Assembly (NCBI RefSeq): GCF_000002985.6
Contig: NC_003283.11
Location: 14,570,001 to 14,634,000 of the forward strand
Direction of reading: 5' to 3'
Length of the DNA: 64,000 nt
Source of the DNA: Caenorhabditis elegans
Lineage: Eukaryota > Nematoda > Chromadorea > Rhabditida > Rhabditidae
Part shown: one piece after another, positions 24,751-37,172 of the stretch
How positions within the stretch are numbered: the first letter of the stretch is position 1
How the letters are laid out: every line of letters starts with the position of its first letter
The notes under the pieces: generated by a model
The model's input: only the letters and a program-made list of their open reading frames with translations
The model's database searches: none
Told to the model about the DNA's origin: nothing
Program-made: the position numbers and the translations under genes

Positions 24751-25139
24751 TCAGGAACGTTTTTTCTACATCGACGATGCATTGAAGCAGATTACCTACA
24801 AACGTCTTATGGTCGTAATTGGTTAATATTTTTGTAGTTATAAAATTTTTGATAGATTTGCTAGAAATCGAAATATTCACACAAACGTCCAATTTTCAGA
24901 ACTCTGAAAAGTTCGAGTTGTCAGGCATCTCTGATGTGTAACTTTTAAACGGTGAAAGATACAAAAAAGTTGTCAACATATAATTTGTTCATTTAGAAAT
25001 GCTTAACATTTTTGTAGTTGTTCATAAATAGAAATCTGTCACGCAGTCTAAGATATACCAGTCGGAAGAGAAAATTGTAATTTTTGCAACTAATTTTCGG
25101 TACTTTTTCAAATTTTAAGATATCAACCCCATGAACTAC

Positions 25140-25430
25140 AATTGTAAAGGGTGCCTATAAGCCTATTGATGTAGATTCACGGAGCGCCAATGTAGAAATA
25201 AGTTCCACCAGCTATACTATATTTATTCCTGATCATTCTCGCTGTCATCGTCTCGATCAACTCGTTCAGATTCTTGGATAATTTCAAAATCGTAAAATAA
25301 CTTTTTTTGAAATAAATTAAAATGTCTTTAATCCCATAAGTATTACAATTTCCAATAAAAACCACATGAACTACAAATTGACCGGAAAGCAATTAACATT
25401 TAACAGGAAATAAATAAATACACGAATAAA
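25140..25430 (-). pseudogene. Decayed 5' fragment of the PP1-like phosphatase gene
   Basis: From 25,228 the plus-strand sequence matches 15,371-15,540, including the region that encodes the acidic N-terminus of the phosphatase (the SERVDQDEDSEND segment). In this copy it reads as an interrupted frame. The piece AATTGTAAAGGGTGCCTATAA at about 25,140 also occurs in phosphatase intron 1 (about 14,925), so the copy once reached into intron 1. The catalytic core of exon 1 is deleted. It sits directly 3' of pes-9. It could overlap the pes-9 3' UTR but encodes no phosphatase domain. Confidence 0.75.
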
Positions 25431-25431
25431 T

Positions 25432-27033
25432 TTATGCACTGCCCAACTCCATGATATAAGCTAGCAAAGTCTTCACTCCCTCCACATAATTCCATATGTT
25501 GTTCTTCTCATTTTGTGAGTGAGCCATATCGTCAGCTGCTCCGATTGGCAGAAGAAGTACGCTTTTTCCGGTGAGCTCTTGGAATGTCAAAGTGATTGGA
25601 ATGGAGCATCCTTCGCGAATTCTATCCGGTTCAACACCATGGACACGCTTCATGGCCCGAGCTCCGGCGAGGAAGTTGGAATCGTTGACGTCAACAACCC
25701 ACGGCTTAGCACTGTGCCCTGGACGTGGCTTGAAAACATTCGGTGATCCACGTTCTGCCCATACTTTGTTGAGATACTCTACAGTAAGACGATTAACTTG
25801 CTCTGGATCCATGTCAGGCACAATACGGATCGAGAACTTTCCGATCACTTTTGAAGGGATTACTGTCTTCTCTCCAGGTCCATAGAATGCTCCCTCAATT
25901 CCATGGAATGCAAGTGACGGCTCGCGCCATCTACGGAGAAGAAGTGTCTTCTTGTCTTCAGTTGGAAGCTTTGAAGCTCCAACACTGTCGCGGAACTCAG
26001 CCACATCGAACTCAATATCATCATAAGTCTTTTCTTCAGCAGCCGATAATGGAGCAACTTGTTCGTAGAGTCCTGAAAATAATTACATATTGCATAATGA
26101 TGATTGTTTGATTTTCCATAAAGTTATCACTAAAAATTATCAAGAATATATATTTTTGATCAATGATACTTATAAATACTCTTATCAGTACAATTTTCAA
26201 CCCACTTACCTGGAATCTTAATTCGATTATCAACAGTTGTCAACTGCGACATCACCCACATCAGATCTTGTAGAGGCTCATGAATGACTCCTCCGAACAC
26301 TCCAGAATGAAGATCTTGCTTGATTCCAGTGACTTCCACAAAGAATGAACAAATTCCTCGGAGTCCATAAGTGAGACACGGCTTCTTGGTTCCAAGCCAA
26401 TAACTGTCCGAAATGCAAACAAAATCGACGCCGGCCAAGAAACGGTCCTTTTCTCGTTCCAAGAGTTCAGGAAGACCCACGGATCCAGATTCTTCCATTC
26501 CTTCGAGGCAGAATTTGATGTTGACTGGGAGATCGATTCCGTTCTTCTGAGCAGCACGGATTGCGTGGAACCAGCAGAGGACTGGTCCTTTGTCGTCAGA
26601 AGATCCACGTCCAAATAGTTTTCCATCTTTTTCAACCAACTCAAATGGCTCAGTATCCCAGCCGTCAGATTTTGCGGCAGGTTGGACATCTGCAATACGA
26701 ATTTTAAAAAATACGGTGATTTTCAGACTTACCCAAATGTCCATAGACCAGAAGGGTCTTCTTGTTCTTATCACTTCCCAGAGTTCCCAACAAAACTGGT
26801 GGCAGTTTGACAGTTTTTCCCTCCAACTCCTGCGTTCCCAAGTCAGCGAGCTCGCAGATAGTTCCAATTGTCTCCAGTTTCTCTTTCATCCAATGAACCA
26901 TTCGAATTGTTTCATCTCGTTTAGATGGATCTCCTGACACACTTTGAATTGCCACTGCTTCACGAAGAAGCTCCTTCAGATTATCGTAATCTCCGTCGAT
27001 TTGTTGAAAGACATTGGTCAAATCTACCGTCAT
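25432..27033 (-). CDS. pes-9: M20 family metallopeptidase, cytosolic dipeptidase (PES-9)
   Basis: Zinc-dependent dipeptidase of the CNDP/M20 family, hydrolysing dipeptides in the cytosol. Three exons (minus): 27033-26733, 26689-26210, 26072-25432, giving 473 residues, the usual CNDP2 length. Visible motifs in order: YGHLD with metal-binding His and Asp, [10 protein letters not shown] with the bridging Asp, EGMEESGS with the catalytic and metal-binding Glu pair, the SDSYW Asp, and a late His in DDMAHSQNE. There is no signal peptide or membrane segment. The start MTVDLTN fits family alignment. It is divergent from the SERINC gene with 1,034 bp between the starts. No AATAAA lies close to the stop; the nearest minus-strand one I see is about 25,217-25,222, inside the decayed phosphatase fragment. 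The name comes from recalling the C. elegans protein, not from a search. Confidence 0.96.
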
Positions 27034-28067
27034 TCTGGAAATAAATATTATTAGAAGATTTAGTTATTTCTCAAGAAAGCGTTTGAAAAGAAAATATGAC
27101 CACGGGGAAACTTCCAGTAAGAACAGAAAATAAGAATCGGAAAACGGTTTCGGAAACCCAAACAGAGTGAAATAATGATAACGAATGTCACGCTATGTCT
27201 CGGTTTCTGTTGCCACCCACCAGCAGCTGTACAGTGCACACAAATTTGATAAAGGAGATTATGGGTAAATAGGAAAAAATTGGCAATTTTCGTTGAAAAG
27301 TTTAGTTCGAGATTGTCTTGGAAGTGAGGAACAAACATGAGATCTGCGGAGAAATTCAGAAAATATCGATAGAAATTAAAATAATAGGTTATTTTGAAAA
27401 TTAATGCAAAGCTTTCGGAAATACAGAGTTAAAATAATCTTGAAAATATTTTTTTAAATCACAAAAAAAACTAAAAGAAGAATAAATTAATAATAAGCAA
27501 GACTCTAGTCGTTGCGAGACCATTGGGAATCCCACAAGCGCGCACCTTTAATTGTGGTACTGTACTAATTTTCCTTTGCAGTTTTGAAACACAAAAAATT
27601 TAATTTATCAATTATTTTTCGTTTACGAAAAGAAATTCATCACTTTCCAGTTTTATTTTTAAACTAATATTTTTTGGATCAAAATTTTATTCATTATTGT
27701 AAATTTTGTTCGTTTCGAATCGAAAGTTATTTGTCTTGCTGTAAAAAAATAGGTTTTTCGCAAAATTTTGGCAAACTTGCGTTGTCAATTGACACACAGG
27801 TTTAGTTACTGTGTAACATAACGTGTGTTTCTTGTTAATAGCAACGAAAATTGATTGTTCAGCAAAAAAAGGAACAGAACTGCCGTTTCCAATTTATTTA
27901 TCAACGATTACTCATTGTTTCTCTCATCCTTCTCCTTTGAACCAGAGACCCCACTAAAACGCAAATACGCTCTATCGCAATCTACTTGTTTTTTTTTGTT
28001 TTCAGCGGTGTTCACACAGCACTTAGCAGACGGACAGACTCCATTCAGCTCGAGTTATCGATTTGTG
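27034..28067. promoter_or_regulatory. Divergent promoter region, pes-9 and SERINC
   Basis: About 1 kb between two divergent start codons must contain both promoters. The segment at about 27,500-27,560, with GCGAGACCATTGGGAATCCC and GCGCGCACCTTTAA, looks like a piece of a dispersed repeat. No specific transcription-factor site is claimed. Confidence 0.5.
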
Positions 28068-29924
28068 ATGGGTGCTCTTCTTGCTGCTCCATTTTGTGCT
28101 GCTTCGGTAAGTTATATTAAATTAAAAATTGATTGAACAATTCGAAATTAATTATATTTCAGGCAGCATGTTGTTTCGGAAGCTCTGCGTGCTCATTGTG
28201 TTGCTCAGCATGCCCGGGAGCAAAGAACTCGACAACAACTCGGATAATGTACGCACTGATGCTTATTTCAGCAACTTTCATGGCTGTGGTGATGCTTCTT
28301 CCAGGCGTTCAAAAGAAATTAGTAGAAGTAAAAATTTAAATAGAAAAAAATTAGAATAAAAGTTAATTTAAAGAACAAATGGCTTTGTGACGGCCTAAAT
28401 GAATACGCTGGAGTCAATTGTGAACATGCAATAGGTTATCAAGCAGTTTACCGAGTTTGTGCAGGAGCAGCGAGTTTCTTCTTCCTCTTCATGCTATTAA
28501 TGTTTGGAGTTTCTTCCTCAAAAGATGGAAGATCTTCAATTCAAAATGGCTTCTGGTTTTTCAAATATCTCCTCATGTTTGGAATTATTGGAGGATTCTT
28601 CTTTATTGGAAGTGAAACCTTGGCAACTCGTAAGTAAATTGAGTCTTTCAAATTAAAAATATAAATTTTCAGCTCTCATGTATATTGGAATGCTTGGAGC
28701 TTTTCTATTCATACTGATCCAACTCATTCTCATCGTTGATTTCGCTCACGGACTTGCCGAATCTCAATACGAAGACAACGATTCTCGTGCATGTTATGCT
28801 GGTCTTCTTATCACAACTTTTGGCGGTTTTCTCGTCTGCTTGATTGCTGCCGTTTACGTATTCATCAACTACGCTATTGGAGATGGATGTGGTCTTCCAA
28901 AGTTCTTCGTAATCTTCAATGTGCTAATTTGTGTGGCTATTAGTCTTCTTTCCGTTTCTCCGATGGTTCAGGAAGTTAATCCACGATCTGGACTTCTTCA
29001 GCCTGTTGTTATCAGTGCATATATTATTTATTTGACATGGTCCGCTCTTTTGAGTAATCCAAGTAAGTATTATCAACTGTTTATAAACTTCTGACGCTGT
29101 TTGAAGAATTCGCTTATTGATTTTCAATAAGCAATCTATCAAATTTTTTGCTTTATTCGAGTCAACATAGCCCAAAAATACAGGCTTTTGTTACGAGAAT
29201 TTTCAGAATCGTCTCTTTTTATTTTTGTGACGGTTCAAAATTTTGAAGACAGTAGAAGATTTGTATCAACGTTTTTGAACTGCCATTTAAAGAAATTTAG
29301 CAATTTTGAAACGTCTCGTTATGTAATTCGGTATTTTTGAAAAGTAATTTCAATTCCATATAATACAACAAAAAATTCAGATGAATCGTGCAATCCAACT
29401 CTTGCCAATGTCACCCAATCAGCAATTCCAACAGGAGGTGTCACCAAGGATGACTCATTTGTAACACCGCTCCCCGTTCACTCGTTGATTTCTCTTCTCA
29501 TTTGGCTCATTTGTCTCGTGTATGCCTCGATTCGTAACTCTTCGAACACTTCGCTCGGAAAAATAACTGGAGACAACGAGGAACATGTTCAGCTGAGTGA
29601 GTTCTTGCGAAATTGAGTCATCTGATTTTCATAGTACAAAACACAAACCATAATTTTTCAGACGACGTCGAAGGTGGAAAAGCATGGGATAATGAAGAAG
29701 AAGGTGTCGCGTATTCGTACAGTTTCTTCCATTTTATGTTCTGCCTTGCTTCTCTCTATGTCATGATGACCCTGACTTCATGGTATCATCCGGACAGTGA
29801 TCTAGCTCATCTCAACTCGAATATGGCATCTGTTTGGGTCAAAATGTTCTCTTCGTGGATCTGTGGAGGTCTCTATGCGTGGACTCTTGTTGCTCCAATT
29901 ATATTCCCGGACAGAGAGTTTTAA
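28068..29924 (+). CDS. Serine incorporator (SERINC/TDE1 family) membrane protein
   Basis: Multi-pass membrane protein of the SERINC family, associated with serine incorporation into membrane lipids and with lipid scrambling. Six exons: 28068-28106, 28163-28327, 28374-28629, 28673-29062, 29381-29596, 29662-29924, giving 442 residues, normal for the family. The start MGALLAAPFCAAS followed by the cysteine-rich AACCFGSSACSLCCSACP is diagnostic. About ten hydrophobic segments follow, with the loop NKWLCDGLNEYAG, the acidic cytoplasmic segment DNEEEG/EGGKAWDNEEEGVAYS and the late motif YHPDSDLAHLNSNMASVWVK with its conserved Trp, ending in a short tail. Introns 1-3 are 43-56 bp. A polyadenylation signal AATAAA is at about 30,072. 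From memory this is clone gene R11H6.2. Confidence 0.96.
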
Positions 29925-30330
29925 CGAACCGAAGACATTATGATAATCTGTACATCTACTTTTTCTCTACTTTGTGCATGCTTTCTCTTTATATCTGATC
30001 CTCATTCTCTCTTCCTACATAATAGTCATTCTTGTATGATATTTTTACGCATTATACTACTTTGAAAACAAATAAAATCTCAAATATTTTTGAATTGTCG
30101 AACTCTAAAAATAGAAAAATTTCCAAGAAAATGTTCATAGACCACGATTTGGTGAAAATTGAATTTGGCAAAAGTGGGGGTCTAGAGGGTCTGAGGATGG
30201 GAGAGGTTGACACATTCGGATTTTTATTTAGAGGTTCACAACTTCAAAAGTATTCCTGAAACTGCGACAAAATGCATTCATCTCGTAAGTTTTTTTGGAA
30301 TTTATTAGCAATCAATCAGAGTTCCGTGAA
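29925..30330. other. SERINC 3' UTR and spacer
   Basis: Contains the AATAAA signal about 150 bp after the stop. The small open frames at 30,032-30,457 are not supported as genes. Confidence 0.5.
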
Positions 30331-30334
30331 GACT

Positions 30335-30805
30335 TGTTTAGCTTTATTACGAGAACACACCAATTCAGAGAATGCGTATTGCGCAACATATTTGACGCGC
30401 AAAATATCTCGTAGCGAAAACTACAGTAATTCTTTAAATGACTACTGTACGTGTTGATTCTAGAAGAATTCTTTTCGAAACCGAGCCCGTAAATCTACAT
30501 GTATATGTATTACGGGAACAATAAATAATGAGCATACGTATTTAGTGCATTTTATTTGACGCGCGATATCTCTTAGCGAAAACTACAGTAAGAGCTTAAA
30601 TATCAGTTGTTATTTGAGTTCTTACTGTATTTCGCAAAGAGATATCGCGCGTCAAATAAAATGCACGAAGTACGCATTCTCATGATTTATTGTTCCCGTA
30701 ATAGTAGTCATTTAAATAATTACTGTAGTTTTCGCTACGAGATATTTTGCGCGTCAAATATGTTGCGCAATACGTATTCTCAGAATTTTGTGTTCCCGTA
30801 ATAGC
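30335..30805. mobile_element. Nested palindromic MITEs
   Basis: An outer palindrome has left arm 30,341-30,450 (TTACGAGAACAC...GCGTATTGCGCAACATATTTGACGCGC...) and right arm about 30,701-30,803 as its inverse ending GTGTTCCCGTAATA. It is split by an inner, related palindrome at about 30,509-30,702 (TATTACGGGAACAATAAAT... to ATTTATTGTTCCCGTAATA), whose arms share GACGCGCGATATCTC. This is one element inserted into another of a related family. The same outer family recurs at 39,399-39,743 and 61,120-61,430. Confidence 0.8.
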
Positions 30806-33800
30806 TATAGATATAAAAACAATTTTTGAGCAATTTCATACGAGCAAGTAAAATGTTTCATCGTTCAAAAATTCCGTTTTGTAAGTTTCCAGCTACAACT
30901 CTTCCTCAATGAGTATATTTTTAGAATCTTTTCCATCACTCAGCGTCTTTCTCGTTTCTTAAAAGATTTGTTTGAGTAGGCGGTGTTCGTTGTATTTAAA
31001 GTGAAATGATTGACAACGCACAACAGCTTCATCATTAAAACTCTCTGCTTGTCATCTTCTTTAAAGACAAAAAAACAACATAGTCGTGTTGTCATCTTCA
31101 GGAATTTTCTCCTTCTGGAGAAGAAGAAGAGCATTTTTTCTGGTACATAGTTTTTTGAAGATGGCTCAAGATGGAGCAGAAGAAGAAGGACACACGTCTT
31201 CTTCATCCGGAGAAGGAAGGCCAAACATCTTTCACACACACCGAATCGAGTCAACTCATCCTCGAGACATAAGAGAGATACTCTTCTTCATCTAAAAGAG
31301 TCATACTTTTCACACATTTCCCACGAGACAGATGCGTGGGAGCCGAGACAGAAAAAAGGGGCGGTGCCTAGGAGATGAAGAAGCACACTTTTATCGGTTT
31401 TCTGAATCTTTTCAAGTTTTTTGTTTTGTTTATACCATGCGACAAATACATCTCTTTTTTTAGACACTGTGTTGCGCACAGATTGCAAACGTTTTCAAAA
31501 ATCGAAGTTATGCTTCTAGAAAGTGCCGCCATTCGTTCGTGGAAACACTAAACTATAGTTTTAGGTTCTAAACGTTTTATGATAAATCCTGGTGTTATCA
31601 GAGATCGCGGCGAGACCCACTCAAAAAACATAGTGTACCTTTAAACTGTGGTGTCAAACTTTTGTGAAACTGCGTCTCGGAAGTATGTCTCGGAACGTGG
31701 CTTAATGTCTCTCATTTTAATCGCCAGACTGGCAAAGTCAACAGGCAACTATGCAGCCTTACGTTCCAGCCTGGCGTATTTTTCCGGAATTTTTCGAAAT
31801 ATCAACACTCTATAAGAATGGGCCTACGCCAGAAGTGGGTAGGCACGAGGTAGGCCACCTCGAGAGTAATGCAAATATTGCCGAAGCTACGTGTGTTCGA
31901 AATATATCTGATTTATGTTGTGCTGCAAAATAGTCTTGACACCACATTACTGAAAAATGAAAAGACCTGAAGAGATACAAGTCTCACTTTTTAATCATAA
32001 AAAACTAAACGTCATACATCATAGACTAAGTCGGCAATTTTATTTATCTGTGAGGTCCAGAGTGTTGGCAAGTTTTGATGCATAATTGTTGCTTCACCAT
32101 AAGTGTTTTTCTCTCACTTTATCCATTTGATGCTCATTTTTTTTCAAGTGGATGATAGTGCCTGTTTTTCCTAGTATTTTCATATTGTTATTCTGCGTAA
32201 AACAATCACATTTCTGAAAAAAAAATTATGAATCCTATCCTATCCTTGACAAAGACATTATTGAGTAAGAAGTATTCAAAGGAACACAAAGTTCGTAGAA
32301 TCTACTTTTTGAATGCTCCATTCAAAAGATTTGAAGACGTTTTGTTGTCAGTCATTTTTTTTTGTTTTTCATTCTTGGCACATATTCTGAAATCGTTTTT
32401 AACGCTAGGTCTTACTCAAATCTTGGCATCTTACCGCTATGTTTAAGAGATTTTCAGTACTAGAGTCTTTTTTTTATAGGTCCTGTATCTCGGATCTGTA
32501 TCTGTATCTCGGTACATACTTAATTCTTTTTTTTTCTAATTTGGAAATTAATCTAAATCTAATCATTTTTCCCGTCATTTTTGGCGTGAATCTGAAGTTT
32601 TTGGTAGTTTGACCTAGTGCAACTAGGCTTTAACGGGCTCCCATTCTACGCTCTCAATTTTGAGTATGAATTCTATGAAATTATTCTAAATTCTAAATTT
32701 ACCTTTCCATACACTTGCCAAATTTAGGAACTTAAACCCAGTCGACCATATTTTCGGCCTGGTTAGTCACAATCCTTACGTTTTCTCCATCTCTAACTAA
32801 GGACCCCAAGCTACTCACTCACATTTCCTTTTCCTTTTCCTGTTTTTTTTGTTCAAAGTTCAATAGAAACACAGGATTTTCATCATTTACTGTTCCATTT
32901 TCTTTCATATTTTTTATCTCTCTTCTTCTTCTTTTTCTTAATGAGGATCTAAAATCTGAACAGAATCTCGTTAGGTTTTAAATTAGATTTTTCTCTATTT
33001 TTTGTTCTACCTAGAAAGCAAACCAGGGATGCAATTTCGGCTCCTCAAAGAGAAGTTTTTGCAGCTCAAGTAATCTGCCCAAATCTGGAAAAGAAATCAG
33101 CTTGAAAATGCTAATTTTATAGTCATTCAACCCGTCCTGCAAAAATCTTGAAAATTCCGAGTTTAGAAAAAATATTGCATTTGAAGTATAGTTGAATTTT
33201 CTGAAGTTCCTTTTTTATTGAATGGTTCTCCTTGATTATAGGTTTAAAAAATGGAACATTTATTTATTTCTTCTGTTCTTCGTTTTTTTCAGACAAAGTT
33301 AACCTTGAAATATTCTACTTTAAAAACTTGGTGAACACAATTTTTATCCAATAACAATAGTTATAGAAAAACACTGACTAAATATGTCAGCTTTGTACAA
33401 TTTTCAAATGGAAGTTAATTCCTCTGGGTAATTTTCTATAAATGGAAATCTGATTTTGAGGCGACCTACCTACGCCTATCTTTCTTTTGAAAATGTCGCC
33501 CAATAAAATAGTTTGATATACTTCGTTTATGTACATAACTGATTCTCCCCCTGAGCCACCTTGGTTTTATTTTTTAGAACATTTCTTATTTTTTAAAGAA
33601 GCTAACATTTTGGTTTTTGCTCCTTCCACATCCGTCTCACCGTCCCAAGGCTCATATCTATTTTGGACCTTTTGAAGTTTTCAAAAAAGTTATTTCCCGT
33701 TTTCTTCCTTCCAATTTTTGAAAAACCTAAAACCAAGTGAAAGAAACCAAACAACATCTTGAAATTCCAGACATTATATATAATATTGTTTTTCCAAGAA

Positions 33801-34095
33801 AGGGAACCATATTATGCGCACATGATAAGTGTACGTGTTATTTTTCTGTAAAAGTAAGGAAGGACAAAAAAGACGGCACGAAAGTTTGAATATTCCAGAA
33901 CAGAAGATGAAAAGAAAGATGATTTATTCCTCTATGTTTTCACTCAGATCTCTTGGGAATTCATTCCTGAAGACTGAGCCGAGATGGCTCGTTATCTTTC
34001 TTTCCCATTCTCATCTATTTGATGCTACCACAAAAAACGTCTTTTCTGTACTTTGTGTTTCCAATTTCAAACTTTATTTTTTTATAGTTTTCGAG
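30806..34095. other. Intergenic region upstream of globin gene
   Basis: AT- and CT-rich sequence with short GGCAGG-type repeats around 31,730-31,860 and a piece resembling the 27.5-kb repeat near 31,610-31,660 (GGCGAGACCCACTC...). A 44-codon frame beginning ATGGCTCAAGATGG at about 31,160 has a good start context but no splice donor and no homology I recognise. The 3' part should hold the globin promoter. Confidence 0.4.
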
Positions 34096-36462
34096 ATGAT
34101 GGGTGCTGCGAGAGCTGGATTCTACAAGAAGAGAGTGTCCAATCCGATGCTGACCCCCAAGAAGGTAAGGTTGCTCTTTGCACTTTAAGAATAAGTTTCA
34201 ACATTTTCCAATAGTTTACAGAAAACCTACCAACTAAGCAGATATATTCCTACATACCAACACCTACCTAGGCTTTGTACATAGAATCTCGAAGTTTAGG
34301 CCGCTTTCTGACAAAATTTTAATTCTGAAAAGCTGATCTAGGCAACTTCCTTTTATTCTAATTCATTTTTCAATTGTATGGCAAGTTTTTGACAGAAAGT
34401 TGCCTTTTAAAAGAATGAAAAATTCTGTCATGGAAATGTCAAAAAATTTCAGAACTGTTTTAATAATTTACGTTCTACGAATTAAGAAAAATGTTTGAGA
34501 AATTCAAGTTTGCACTAATATTGATATTTTTCAGAAACGAAATTCTTCTGCCTCGGTGACATCTTCACCAGCTCGTTCAACAACCAATCGTCTTGCTGTT
34601 CCGAATCCTCCACTCAGAAAACGTAGTGGTAGTGCTCCATCAATCAAATTAATTACACTTGCATCGATTTGGAACCTGAAACATGAGCATATTAGAGCAC
34701 TGAAAACAACATGGGCTCGGTTATGTGAACCTCCGAGAGCCAACTGTAAAGGAATTGTGAGCCTTGTTGAGAGAGTGTGGGAAAAGTTGGATACAGTGAG
34801 TTGGAAATGGTATGAATGTTTTTTAAATTATGTTTCAGAAAGACAAAGATGTTCGGAATATTTTCTACAATGCAGCATTTGTTGATTCAATGCATGAAAG
34901 GTGTGAACGGAGGTAGATATTAGTTTAACGTTTTTGGTTATACTAACGGCTTGCTTTATCGTTTATTTTGCTTGCTTGTTATTGTTTCAGCGGTTTTCAG
35001 GCATAATGTCTTAATTTAAACTATCTCTATTTCAACTGTGTCTATTCCAGAAGATCTGGATCAATTGCCACCCTTCGAGATCATACACACTTTTTTGTGT
35101 CCCTGGTTTCTCAAGTCGTGTCTAGTTTGGAAAAAGAGCCCGCAAAGATTTTGGAGCACCTGGATCACATTGGTCAAAGTCATGCGTATCTGAAAAGATA
35201 TGGTTTCAAGTCATCACATTGGGAGAAGGTCGGAGAATATTTTGTGGATCATGTGGTGATACAGGTTGGTTTGATACTAATGAAGGTCCATTCATATTTC
35301 TGCTTGAAAATACTTTTTTCATAAGGGGCTTCTATGGACATGCCTGCCAATGGCTATTTTTTTAGCAAGGCCAGCGTAAGTTGCCTTGAAGACCGACAGT
35401 CATTCTGAGCACTTACTTGAGAATTTATTGCAGTTTTTGAGCACCTAGAATTTTTATGTTCAAAGATCAAAAGTTTATATTCTGTATATAGTTTTGAAAA
35501 CTTTTGAATCTTCAACACAAAGCACATTTATCTTCTTTTTCGCTTATTTACTATCTTCGCACCTTCTCGCTATTTTCGTATTCCTTTTGAAAATTGAATT
35601 AGTTTCCGATAGGAAGAGATCTTCGAACTCTTGCGGGCATCAATTCTACACAACTTTTGTTCGCGGAGTCCAACTTTTTTTTTCATTTTGAAGTAGAGTG
35701 TAGGTGAACTTGGGTCAACGCATTGGGTTTAATTCAATTGGAACTTGAAGTTAACATGCCCAAATTAGCTGGCAATTAATTTGTGGTTCTCTAATTGTCA
35801 GGCAAACTAGAAGTTCAAGAAAGTTCTTAAAAGAAATAGTAAGTTTTCAATCTAGAAATAAAATCTTCAAATTGATAAAGGCGTTGGCAGTAAACTATAT
35901 ATTTTGGCGAGCTGTCTTTCATAGCACATGTGCTAAACCGCCCACGCTAGATTTAATCATTAAAATTTAAATTTCCTTATAGAAAAGTATTCTATCCATT
36001 TCATTTTCCAGGATTGCGTTCGCGGTTTCCCTGAAGCATGCCGGGCCTGGACTGTACTCGTTTCATCAATTGTGGACCGGCTGCGAGCGGCTCCAAGGAG
36101 AGGAAGCTTCCTGAACTCTCCATCTTCATCAAGGTTTACAACATTTTTTACTTATTGTATTACCAAAATCACGTTTTCAGAAGAGGAAGCATGTGCACAT
36201 CATCACAGTTGAGCATCAATGACGAAGCTCCAAAATGTCCTTTCATGTCGAAATCTGCAAAGTTTGTAGCTCGAACTGTTACAGTGTTACCATAAAATAT
36301 AAATTCAGCAATTCGGTGACCCGCTTGTCTTGCTCTGAATCCGTGTCTCGTCGCGGATCCATTGTACTTCCAGCCACTACAATTGATATGTCAACGCTGA
36401 AAGATGCTCTTCCAACACCACCACACAATCTTCATCAGAATAATAATCATGTGATTGCCTAA
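34096..36462 (+). CDS. glb-21: Globin with long N- and C-terminal extensions
   Basis: Haem globin of the large nematode family. Seven exons: 34096-34164, 34535-34795, 34839-34912, 35051-35264, 36012-36133, 36181-36261, 36309-36462, giving about 324 residues. The globin fold runs from about residue 65 to 225: KTTWARL (A helix Trp), NIFYNAAF in the CD region, RDHTHFF as the likely distal (E7) His, HIGQSH with the likely proximal (F8) His, and a closing H helix. The first 60 residues are basic and Ser/Pro-rich (SSASVTSSPARSTT). The C-terminal 80 residues are low-complexity Ser-rich with three RRGS motifs, possible kinase sites. Such extensions suggest a signalling or sensor role rather than O2 transport (inference). 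Exon 6 could instead read through to a stop at 36,295, giving a shorter tail. AATAAA is at about 36,519. The symbol is recalled from the C. elegans globin list and is less certain than the family call. Confidence 0.9.
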
Positions 36463-36539
36463 TAAGTTTCATTTGATAATATGAGTTAATAATTGTGAGA
36501 ACCTTTTTTCCTTGTCAATAAAAAATCATTTATGCAAAT

Positions 36540-37172
36540 GTCAATTAAAAATAAAAATCCTTGAGAAAAAACCGTGAGAAATATTTCGAAATTAATATAA
36601 TGTTCAACTTTACGTGATCTGGATAGATCACATTGTAAGATAAAACTTGAAAAATCAATATTGCAATAAGAATGGGAAAATCAAATCAGTTTAGTTTTTC
36701 CAACTACTACCACCAACTTCACTCCATTATCTATGCTCCATTATCTACTAAAAACTATTTGGTAAGTATGGATTGACGTGGTATCGAGAACGCCAACAAG
36801 CTTCCGACGGTTGCCTCGAGGCGACCTTTAATTTTGAACGGGATCCACGAATACCAGTAGTTGGAGGTTCGTATATTTATTGGAACTAAACTGCAGCAGA
36901 GAAATCAGTTAACCTCACTGAACCCATTAGATGTGGAAGTTGAACTTTGATAAGGCTTCAGTGCAAATACTTAAATACGACAGAAATCAATAGTAAATAT
37001 GTAGTCAGTGACGTGATCATTCGATGTTTTGTGTATTACTGCACTGGTACGATTAGAGTAGGGTATAATTTCTGTCTTATTTTTGTCAGTTGCGTAGGGA
37101 TACTGATAGTTGTCCATTAGGGCATCAAGTATGTCATAGCTGAAGTTTAATGATTGATTGTTTTCATTCCAG
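36540..37172. other. Spacer between globin and RPT2-like pseudogene
   Basis: AT-rich, no recognised gene. It ends in the acceptor TTTTCATTCCAG at 37,161-37,172, which opens the pseudogene. It may contain the rotted 5' part of that gene, but I could not align it. Confidence 0.35.

Noticed and set aside
31158-31295. Frame starting ATGGCTCAAGATGGAGC with good start context
   Set aside because: Acidic/Ser-rich low-complexity sequence, no donor site, no partner exon in phase.
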